This document shows positions 1 through 6,062 of a stretch of 6,815 nt of DNA, piece after piece. Position 1 is the stretch's first letter, and each line of letters opens with the position of its first letter. Source of the DNA: Gemmatimonadaceae bacterium (GTDB taxonomy: Bacteria > Gemmatimonadota > Gemmatimonadetes > Gemmatimonadales > Gemmatimonadaceae). The position numbers and the translations under genes were made by a program. The stretch is from contig JALOPO010000108.1 of NCBI GenBank assembly GCA_025453855.1, forward strand, positions 1 to 6,815, read 5' to 3'. Under the pieces are notes generated by a model, which was not told the origin of the DNA, made no database searches, and saw nothing but the letters and a program-made list of their open reading frames with translations.

Positions 1-951
1 CCCACGGTCGGCGTCGTCTTCGACATGGGTGGGCGCGGCGACAAGTCGTTCAACGACGGCGCCTGGCTGGGCGCCGATCGCGCCCGCCGCGACCTCGGCG
101 CCCGCGTCCAGTTCATCGAGCCCGGCGAGGGCTCCGACCGCGAGGCCGGCCTCCGCCTCCTCGCCGCCGAGCGGCGGCAGGTCGTCTTCGGCGTCGGCTT
201 CATCTTCACCGACGACCTCACCGAGCTCGCGAAGGAGTACCCGGCCGTCCCCTTTGCCGGCATCGACTACGCGATCACGATCCGCGACAACGGCGACACC
301 GTGCAGCCGCCGCCGAACGTCGCCGCCCTCAAGTTCCGCGAGGAGGAAGGGTCGTTCCTCGTCGGCGCGCTGGCGGCGCTCGTCGGCAACTCGAGGAAGG
401 TCGGCTTCGTGGGCGGCATGGACATCCCGCTCATCCACAAGTTCGAGGCCGGCTACACCGCCGGCGTGAAGCACGTCTGCCCCGACTGCACCGTGATCGC
501 GCAGTACGCCGGCGTCACCCCCGAGGCGTTCCGCAATCCGGGCAAGGGGAAGGAGCTCGCCCTCTCGCAGTACCAGCAGGGGGTGAACGTGATCTTCCAC
601 GCCTCCGGCTCCACGGGGCTCGGCGTCTTCGAGGCGGCACGCGCGATGGGGCGCGGCCACTACGGCATCGGTGTCGACGCCGACCAGCACGACGAGGCCC
701 CCGGCTTCGTGCTCACGAGCATGGTGAAGGGGATCGACGCGGTCACCTTCGACACGATCAAGCGCGTGGCCGAGGGGCGGTTCCGCGGCGGGATCTACTC
801 GTACGGGCTCAGGGAAGGCGGCGTCGGCTACGTCTACGACGACCGCAATCGGTCGCTCATCCCCGACAGCGTGCGCACGCGGCTCCTCGCCCTCGAGCGC
901 GACATCGTCGCCGGGCGCATCACGGTGCCGGCGACGCGGTCGAAGTCGTGA
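1..951 (+). CDS. BMP/PnrA-family substrate-binding protein of a nucleoside-type ABC importer (5' partial)
   Basis: This is the extracytoplasmic ligand-binding subunit of an ABC importer of the basic membrane protein (BMP, PnrA-like) family, whose studied members (T. pallidum PnrA, B. subtilis NupN/YufN, L. lactis BmpA) bind nucleosides. The reading frame is open from base 1, so the signal or lipoprotein peptide and true start lie outside the window; 316 codons remain, close to a full mature domain. Counting from window codon 1, the first strand and ligand loop read GVVFDMGG (4-11) and DKSFN (14-18), the family's signature start with the Phe-Asn pair. Further family blocks are EEGSFLVGALAAL, GFVGGMDIP, a GVDADQ strand end (224-229) and SMVKGID (240-246, Lys243). 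The Asp at the start (D8), D226 and K243 sit where ligand contacts are expected in PnrA; this is by pattern, not alignment. The TGA overlaps the GTG start of the ATPase gene, supporting one operon. Purine nucleoside as ligand is inferred from the family; lipid-like or other ligands are possible. Confidence 0.93.
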   Translation, partial: PTVGVVFDMGGRGDKSFNDGAWLGADRARRDLGARVQFIEPGEGSDREAGLRLLAAERRQVVFGVGFIFTDDLTELAKEYPAVPFAGIDYAITIRDNGDTVQPPPNVAALKFREEEGSFLVGALAALVGNSRKVGFVGGMDIPLIHKFEAGYTAGVKHVCPDCTVIAQYAGVTPEAFRNPGKGKELALSQYQQGVNVIFHASGSTGLGVFEAARAMGRGHYGIGVDADQHDEAPGFVLTSMVKGIDAVTFDTIKRVAEGRFRGGIYSYGLREGGVGYVYDDRNRSLIPDSVRTRLLALERDIVAGRITVPATRSKS

Positions 952-2594
952 GCACGGGCGCCACGCCGCGACACGCCGCCACGCCCGCCACCATCGCGCA
1001 GGGCCCCGCGGTGCGCATGACCGGCATCGTGAAGCGCTTCGGCGCCGTCACCGCCAACATCGACGCCTCGCTCGTCGTCACGCCCGGCGAGATCCACGCG
1101 GTGGTGGGCGAGAACGGCGCCGGCAAGAGCACGCTCCTGCGCGTGCTGAGCGGGATGTTCGCCCCCGATGCGGGGACCGTGGAGCTGTTCGGCCGCGACG
1201 TCACCGGCTGGAGCACCGCGCAGGCGATCGCCGCCGGCGTGGGGATGGTGCACCAGCACTTCATGCTCGTCCCCACGCTCTCGGTCGCCGAGAACGTGGT
1301 GCTCGGCATCGAGCCGGTGCGTGGGCTGCGCTTCGATCGCGACGCGGCCGAGCGGCGGCTGGCGACGCTCGCGCGCGAATGCGGCCTCGCCTGCGAGCCC
1401 GGACGCCTCGTGCGCGACCTCTCGGTCGGCGAGGCGCAGCGCGTGGAGATCCTCAAGACGCTCTATCGCGGCGCGAAGCTCCTCATCCTCGACGAGCCGA
1501 CGGCGGTGCTCTCGCCCCCCGAGGTCGACGAGCTCTGGCGGGTGCTGCGCACGCTCCGCGCCGGCGGCGCGACGATCGTGCTCGTGACGCACAAGCTCGA
1601 CGAGCTGATGGACGTCACCGACCACATCACCGTCATGCGCGCGGGGCGGACCGTGGGTGCGCTCGTCACGGCACGGACGACGCCGGCCGCGATCGCGACC
1701 GCGATGGTCGGCCGCGCGGTGCAGCTCGACGCGAGCGGGCTCCCGGTGGGCGCGGCCGCCTCGCACGACACGACCGGCACGCCATCGCGCGTGTCGACGC
1801 AGGCCTTCACCGGCCCCGCCGTCGGCACGCCCACGCCCGCCTACGCCGACACGCCGCGCCTCGCGCTGCACGACCTCGTGGTCGCCGGCCCGCGTCGCGC
1901 GCGCGCGGTCGATGGCGTGACGCTCGCCGTCGCGCCGGGCGAGGTGCTCGGCATCGCCGGCGTGGAAGGCAACGGCCAGACCGAGCTGGTGGAGGCGATC
2001 GCCGGCCTGCGCGAGGTGCTCGGGGGACGCGTGCTCGTCGACGGCACCGACGTGACGCGCTTCAGCGTCGGCAAGCGGCTGCGCCACGGGATCACGCACA
2101 TCCCCGAGGACCGCCACGCGCGCGGCCTCGTGCTCGACTACTCGATCGCCGACAACCTGATCCTCGGCCGGCAGCGCCACTACGCGCGCAGCGGGCGCAT
2201 CGACCGCACGCGCGTGCGCCGCTTCGCCGAGGAGCGTATCGCGGCGTTCGACATCCGCCCCGCCGATCCCGACCTCCCGGCGCGCGCACTCTCGGGCGGC
2301 AACCAGCAGAAGGTCGTCGTCGCGCGCGAGATGCCGGCCGACTTCCGCGTCCTCGTCGCCAGCCAGCCGACGCGCGGCGTCGACGTGGGGGCGATCGAGT
2401 TCATCCACGACCAGCTGCGTGCCGCGCGGCGCGCCGGCAAGGCGATCCTCCTCGTGAGCGCGGAGCTGAACGAGATCCTCGCGCTGAGCGATCGCATCGC
2501 GGTGATGTACGGCGGGCGCGTGGTGCACGAGGTGGCGCGCGCGCACGCGACCGCCGAGTCGCTCGGCCCGTACATGACGGGAGCGGCCGCGTGA
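948..2594 (+). CDS. Double-domain ABC transporter ATPase, nucleoside importer type (NupO/NupA-like)
   Basis: This 548-residue protein has two fused ATPase domains and powers import through the two permeases encoded next. Domain 1 has Walker A GENGAGKST (54-62), Q-loop VHQHFML (101-107), signature LSVGEAQ (158-164), Walker B LLILDEPTAVL (178-188) and H-loop VTHK (213-216). Domain 2 has a degenerate Walker A, GVEGNGQTE (338-346, no Lys), signature LSGGNQQK (448-455), Walker B ending SQPTRG (472-477) with Gln for the catalytic Glu, and Ser in place of the H-loop His (LLVSAEL, 501-507). One intact and one degenerate ATP site is normal in this family. The GTG at 948 overlaps the upstream stop (GTGA), has no clear Shine-Dalgarno and is probably translated by coupling. 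In-frame GTG 1011 or ATG 1017 would give a start closer to where relatives begin, because residues 1-22 are a low-complexity Ala/Thr/Pro extension. The interdomain linker (about 258-305) is unusually long and rich in Thr, Pro and Ala. Confidence 0.95.
   Translation: MSTGATPRHAATPATIAQGPAVRMTGIVKRFGAVTANIDASLVVTPGEIHAVVGENGAGKSTLLRVLSGMFAPDAGTVELFGRDVTGWSTAQAIAAGVGMVHQHFMLVPTLSVAENVVLGIEPVRGLRFDRDAAERRLATLARECGLACEPGRLVRDLSVGEAQRVEILKTLYRGAKLLILDEPTAVLSPPEVDELWRVLRTLRAGGATIVLVTHKLDELMDVTDHITVMRAGRTVGALVTARTTPAAIATAMVGRAVQLDASGLPVGAAASHDTTGTPSRVSTQAFTGPAVGTPTPAYADTPRLALHDLVVAGPRRARAVDGVTLAVAPGEVLGIAGVEGNGQTELVEAIAGLREVLGGRVLVDGTDVTRFSVGKRLRHGITHIPEDRHARGLVLDYSIADNLILGRQRHYARSGRIDRTRVRRFAEERIAAFDIRPADPDLPARALSGGNQQKVVVAREMPADFRVLVASQPTRGVDVGAIEFIHDQLRAARRAGKAILLVSAELNEILALSDRIAVMYGGRVVHEVARAHATAESLGPYMTGAAA
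2579..2583 (+). promoter_or_regulatory. Ribosome binding site for the first permease gene
   Basis: GGGAG lies seven bases before the GTG at 2591, inside the end of the ATPase gene. It supports 2591 as the start, although the same frame stays open far upstream (from before 1379). Confidence 0.6.
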
Positions 2595-3712
2595 GGGCGA
2601 CGCGCGCGTTCGAGGAGGCGGTGCTCCCCACGCTCACCGCGCTGCTGGTGGCGCTCGTCGCCGGCGACCTGCTCATCCTCAGCTACGGCCAGGCGCCGGG
2701 CGAGGTCTGGGCGATGATGCTGCGCGGCACGTGGGGGAACGCGTACGGCATCGGGCAGCTGCTCTACAAGGCGACGACGCTCACCTTCACCGGACTCGCG
2801 GTCGCCGTGGGGCTGCGCGCGGGGCTCTTCAACATCGGCGCCGAGTCGCAGCTCGCGGCCGGCGGCTTCTGCGCGGCGCTCGTGGGGCTCGCGCTTCCCG
2901 CCGCGGTCGGACCGTGGATCGCGGTGCCGCTCTGCATCGTGGCGGCGGCGATCGGCGGCGGGCTGGTGGGGCTCGTGCCCGGCGTGCTGCGCGCGCGCTT
3001 CGGCGCGCACGAGGTGATCGCCACGATCATGCTCAACTTCGTGGTGCTCGCCTTCCTCAACTGGGCGATGGCGAGCGGCGGGCTGGCGGTGCCGGAGACG
3101 CTGCACACCACCGCGGCACCGCACGCCGCGGTGCCGCGCCTGGCGAGCGTCTTCGCCGCCTTCCACGGCTCGGCGGCCAACTTCGTGATCGTGCTCGCGA
3201 TCCTCGTCGCGGCGCTCACCGGCTGGTTCCTCTTCCGCACGCGCTACGGCTTCGAGTTGCGCGCCGTGGGGCTGCAGCCTGCCGCGGCGGAGAATGGCGG
3301 GATCCGCGTCGCGCGCACCTGGCTCATGGCGATGATCGTGAGCGGCGCGCTGGCCGGCATGGGCGGCACCAACTTCGTGCTCGGCTACAAGAGCTACTAC
3401 GAGGACGGCTTCGCCGGCGGCGCGGGCTTCCTCGGCATCGCGGTCGCGCTCGTGGGGCGCAACCATCCGCTCGGCGTGGTGCTCGCGGCGCTCTTCTTCG
3501 CCACGCTCTCGCAGGGCGGGCTCGCCATCCACGCGCTCGTCCCCAAGCAGATGGTCGAGGTGCTCGAGGGGGTGGTGATCCTGGCGGTGGCGATGAGCGT
3601 CCCCGAGGTGCGCCGCCTGCTCCGCGCGAGGCCCCGCGATCCGTCGCCGCCGGCGCCGGTGACGAGCGGCGCCGCGAACACGAGCGCCGCCCCGGCGCTC
3701 GCCGACGGATGA
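2591..3712 (+). CDS. ABC transporter permease, BPD_transp_2 family (NupP/NupB-like)
   Basis: This is the first of two membrane subunits forming the nucleoside channel; the product is 373 residues, slightly longer than the roughly 350 usual for NupP/YufP. The start is GTG 2591, overlapping the ATPase stop as GTGA and preceded by GGGAG. The frame is open far upstream, but that part reads as Arg/Ala-rich out-of-frame ATPase sequence and is not protein. Hydrophobic segments appear at about 11-32, 60-77, 87-103, 107-130, 143-160, 196-215, 242-265, 278-305 and 320-336. Family blocks are GLFNIGAESQ (78-87), the cytoplasmic loop RARFGAHEVI with TIMLNF (134-150), which fits the ATPase coupling position, TRYGFELRAVG (217-227) and the paired Gly/Phe-rich EDGFAGGAGFLGIAVAL (271-287). 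The last 25 or so residues are a polar Pro/Ala/Ser tail that I would not expect to be structured. Pairing with the second permease just downstream is standard for this importer type. Confidence 0.93.
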   Translation: MRATRAFEEAVLPTLTALLVALVAGDLLILSYGQAPGEVWAMMLRGTWGNAYGIGQLLYKATTLTFTGLAVAVGLRAGLFNIGAESQLAAGGFCAALVGLALPAAVGPWIAVPLCIVAAAIGGGLVGLVPGVLRARFGAHEVIATIMLNFVVLAFLNWAMASGGLAVPETLHTTAAPHAAVPRLASVFAAFHGSAANFVIVLAILVAALTGWFLFRTRYGFELRAVGLQPAAAENGGIRVARTWLMAMIVSGALAGMGGTNFVLGYKSYYEDGFAGGAGFLGIAVALVGRNHPLGVVLAALFFATLSQGGLAIHALVPKQMVEVLEGVVILAVAMSVPEVRRLLRARPRDPSPPAPVTSGAANTSAAPALADG

Positions 3713-3716
3713 CGCG

Positions 3717-4592
3717 ATGATCGGCGTGATCCTGCTGCAGACGCTGCGCATCGCGGTGCCCTACCTCTTCGCCGCCTCGGGTGGCGTGCTCGCCGAGCGT
3801 GCGGGGATCGTGAGCCTCGCGCTCGAGGGGTTCATGCTCGGCGGCGCCTTCGGCGCGACGCTCGGCGCGCACTACAGCGGGAGCGCGTGGGTCGGCCTGC
3901 TGTGCGGCATCGCCGCCGGACTCGCGCTCGGCGCGGTGCATGCGCTGGCCTGCGTGCGCTTCGGCGCCAACCAGATCGTGGCCGGCGTCGCACTCAACCT
4001 CATGGTCGTGGGCGCGACGCGCTTCTTCCTGCGCCTCGCCTTCGGGAGCTCGAGCAACTCGCCGCGCATCACCGGCTTCGGCGGCGAGGGGACGGCCGGT
4101 GCACTGCAGACCTTCGCCAATCCGCTCCTCTGGCTCGGCCTGGCGGTGATGCCGGTGCTCGCCTTCGTGGTGATGCGCACGCGCTTCGGGCTGCGCGTGC
4201 GCGCGGTGGGCGAGAAGCCCGAGGCGGCCGAGTCGCTCGGTGTGCGCGTGGCGACGGTGCGCTGGGCGGCGGTGGTGGCGAGCGGCGGGCTGGCGGCACT
4301 CGGTGGCTGCTGGCTGGCGCTCGACCAGCACCAGTTCACCGACCAGATGACCGCCGGGCGCGGCTTCATCGCGCTCGCGGCGGTGATCTTCGGGCGATGG
4401 GAGCCGGTGCGTGCCGGGATCGCCTGCCTGCTGTTCGCCTTCGCGGAGGCGCTGCAGATCCAGGTGCAGGGGACCAATGCGATCCCGAGCCAGTTCGTGA
4501 CGATGATCCCGTACCTGCTCACGCTCGTCGCGCTGGCGGGGCTCGTGGGACGCTCCACGCCGCCGGCCGCCCTCGGGCGGAGCGAGGGATGA
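3717..4592 (+). CDS. ABC transporter permease, BPD_transp_2 family (NupQ/NupC-like)
   Basis: This is the second membrane subunit of the importer, 291 residues, a little shorter than the roughly 300-320 usual for NupQ/YufQ. It should heterodimerise with the preceding permease. The ATG at 3717 follows the previous stop by four bases (CGCG) and has no convincing Shine-Dalgarno, so reinitiation after the upstream gene is likely. The N-terminal block ERAGIVSLALEGFMLGGAFG (27-46) is the characteristic opening of this subunit. RFGANQIVAGVALNLM (81-96) is the equivalent of the coupling loop, TRFGLRVRAVGEKPEAAESL (155-174) is the second cytoplasmic loop, and GRGFIALAAVIFGRWEP (214-230) is a near-invariant motif of NupQ-like proteins. 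Hydrophobic stretches are seen at about 5-20, 36-50, 57-80, 88-105, 136-153, 183-201, 216-226, 231-248 and 260-277. Its TGA overlaps the ATG of the downstream facilitator gene (ATGA). Confidence 0.95.
   Translation: MIGVILLQTLRIAVPYLFAASGGVLAERAGIVSLALEGFMLGGAFGATLGAHYSGSAWVGLLCGIAAGLALGAVHALACVRFGANQIVAGVALNLMVVGATRFFLRLAFGSSSNSPRITGFGGEGTAGALQTFANPLLWLGLAVMPVLAFVVMRTRFGLRVRAVGEKPEAAESLGVRVATVRWAAVVASGGLAALGGCWLALDQHQFTDQMTAGRGFIALAAVIFGRWEPVRAGIACLLFAFAEALQIQVQGTNAIPSQFVTMIPYLLTLVALAGLVGRSTPPAALGRSEG
4579..4582 (+). promoter_or_regulatory. Ribosome binding site for the MFS gene
   Basis: GGAG lies six bases before ATG 4589, followed by another purine-rich run (GAGGG). It supports initiation at 4589, within a frame that is open from about 3887. 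Confidence 0.6.
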
Positions 4593-5983
4593 GCGGCGCG
4601 CTCGGATGGCTGCTGGCGGCGGTCGGCGCGGTCGCGATCATCGAGCCGAGTGGAGGGGCGGCGGCGCTGGCGGGGGTGCCGGGATGGGTGGTGTGGAGCA
4701 TCGGGCTCACGCTCGGTGCCGCCACCATCTGGCAGCTCCGCAACGTGCCGCGCGAGCTGGTGCTGCTCATGATCACCGCCGGCATCGACATGATCGGCGT
4801 GCTCATGATCCTCCCGCTGCTGCCGTTCTACGCGCAGAAGCTGGGCGCGGGCGGGCTGACGATCGGGTTGCTCGTCTCGAGCTTCAGCGTGGCGCAGCTC
4901 GTGAGCGCGCCGATCTGGGGACGGTTGAGCGACAAGTGGGGGCGGCGCCCGGTGCTCCTCATCGCGCTCGCCTCGAGTGCGGTGGCGTACCTCGTCTTCG
5001 GCTTCGCGCACTCCATGTTCGTGCTCTTCCTCTCGCGCATCGTGCAGGGGGCTGGGGGCGGGACGGTGAGCGTGATCCAGGCCTACGTGGCCGACGCCAC
5101 CGAGCCGGGCGAGCGCACCAAGGCGCTCGGCTGGCTGAGCGCGGCGACCAACTTCGGCGTCGCGATCGGCCCCGTGCTCGGCGGCTACGCGGCGGCCTTC
5201 GGCAAGACGCAGATCGAGGCGGGACGCGTGAGCGAGTCGATCGGCCAGGCGGCGCCGGGGATCGCGGCGGCGCTGCTCTGCGTGATCAACATCGTCTTCG
5301 CCTTCCGCTACCTCCCCGAGGTGCGGCAGCGCCCCGCCGCGGGATCGGCGCCACGGCCGCGCGGCGCGAGCCTCGGCGCGGTCACGCGCGTCGTCTCGCA
5401 CCCCGGCGACGCGCCGAGCCGGCTGATCTGGATCTACGCCATCGCCATCGGCGCCTTCCAGGGGCTGACGTCGATCCTCGCGCTCTACATGTCCACGCGC
5501 TTCGGCGCGACCGAGGAGACGATGGGGCTCATGTTCGCCGAGATCGGCGTGCTGAGCGTGATCACGCGCGTCTTCATCCTCGGGCGCATGGTCGACTGGC
5601 TGGGCGAGGCGCGGCTCTCGCGCGTGGGGACGGTGCTGCTCGCGGCCGGGATCGCGCTGCTGCCGTTCGTGCCGTCGCTGCAGGTGGGGGCGGTGGTGAT
5701 CGCGCTCTGGCCGCTCGGGACCGCCTTCACCTTCCCGGCGGTGACGGGGCTCCTCAGCAAGGTGATCTCGCAGGACGACCGCGGCCTCTACATGGGCGTG
5801 CAGCAGACATTCGGCGGGCTGTCGCGGGTGATCTTCCCGATCGTGCTCGGCTTCGCCTTCGATCGCGATCGCACGCATCACGCGCCGTTCTGGATCTCGG
5901 CCACGCTGGTGATCGCGACGCTCTTCCTGTCGTTCGCGCTCCCGGCGTCGGTCACGCAGCGCCCGCAGCGGGCCAGGCGCTGA
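4589..5983 (+). CDS. Major facilitator superfamily transporter, DHA1/antiporter-like, with N-terminal membrane extension
   Basis: This is a 464-residue membrane protein likely to move a small molecule in exchange for protons. The core has twelve predicted segments, about 57-80, 88-109, 121-140, 143-168, 180-203, 222-242, 279-302, 311-334, 345-361, 364-388, 400-424 and 431-452. Motif A is GRLSDKWGRRP (111-121). Motif C is exact in spacing, with G181, G190, G194-P195 and G198-G199 in segment 5; this pattern is associated with drug and metabolite:H+ antiporters. Asp68 in segment 1 (AGIDMIG) corresponds to the motif D Asp. Before the core, residues 3-20 and 30-48 form two additional hydrophobic stretches, so the total could be 14. 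ATG 4589 overlaps the permease stop (ATGA) and has a good GGAG; a later in-frame Met at residue 61 would cut into core segment 1. Coupling to the importer suggests related substrates, perhaps export of a nucleoside, base or analogue, but the substrate cannot be read from sequence. Confidence 0.9.
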   Translation: MSGALGWLLAAVGAVAIIEPSGGAAALAGVPGWVVWSIGLTLGAATIWQLRNVPRELVLLMITAGIDMIGVLMILPLLPFYAQKLGAGGLTIGLLVSSFSVAQLVSAPIWGRLSDKWGRRPVLLIALASSAVAYLVFGFAHSMFVLFLSRIVQGAGGGTVSVIQAYVADATEPGERTKALGWLSAATNFGVAIGPVLGGYAAAFGKTQIEAGRVSESIGQAAPGIAAALLCVINIVFAFRYLPEVRQRPAAGSAPRPRGASLGAVTRVVSHPGDAPSRLIWIYAIAIGAFQGLTSILALYMSTRFGATEETMGLMFAEIGVLSVITRVFILGRMVDWLGEARLSRVGTVLLAAGIALLPFVPSLQVGAVVIALWPLGTAFTFPAVTGLLSKVISQDDRGLYMGVQQTFGGLSRVIFPIVLGFAFDRDRTHHAPFWISATLVIATLFLSFALPASVTQRPQRARR

Positions 5984-6004
5984 GGGCGCACACCGGGGCC
6001 GGAT

Positions 6005-6032
6005 GGCGTGCGACGTGCATGCGTCGCCCGCC
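6005..6032 (+). terminator. Imperfect inverted repeat, possible terminator or end-of-operon hairpin
   Basis: GGCG (6005-6008) and GCGACG (6010-6015) pair with CGTCGC (6022-6027) and CGCC (6029-6032). This gives ten G/C-rich pairs with one T-C mismatch (6009/6028) and a six-base TGCATG loop. It lies 21 bases after the facilitator stop and 30 bases before the next proposed start, in the only real intergenic gap of the window. No T-tract follows; the sequence after it is mixed, then pyrimidine-rich. It may therefore terminate transcription poorly, block 3' exonucleases, or be chance in GC-rich DNA. Confidence 0.35.
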
Positions 6033-6062
6033 GGTATCACCTTCCCTCCAGCGGTCGCACCC

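Noticed and set aside
2286..2446. Degenerate second ATP site of the ABC ATPase as a sign of inactivation
   Set aside because: Loss of the Walker A Lys and Gln at the Walker B Glu in the second domain is usual for this fused ATPase family.
1379..2590. Upstream in-frame extension of the first permease into a 777-residue fusion protein
   Set aside because: The upstream part is Arg/Ala-rich out-of-frame reading of the clear ATPase gene; it has no family motifs, and a good GTG with GGGAG exists at 2591.
2731..3720. Plus-strand open frames overlapping known genes (2731-3720, 4606-6138, 6160-6660)
   Set aside because: All are Arg/Ala/Gly-rich shadows in alternate frames of the permease, MFS and methyltransferase genes.
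3887..4588. Upstream in-frame extension of the MFS gene (698 residues)
   Set aside because: It overlaps the well-supported second permease in another frame and reads as low-complexity Arg/Gly/Ala sequence; the MFS has its own start and ribosome site at 4589.
6003..6005. Alternative in-frame start ATG for the methyltransferase gene
   Set aside because: It adds 20 residues with no family resemblance before YDxxFF, lies next to the hairpin stem and lacks a proper ribosome site; 6063 is preferred though not proven.
6035..6040. TATCAC as a possible -10 box for the methyltransferase gene
   Set aside because: There is no matching -35 at proper spacing; the upstream region is taken up by the hairpin, and the match is too weak to call a promoter.
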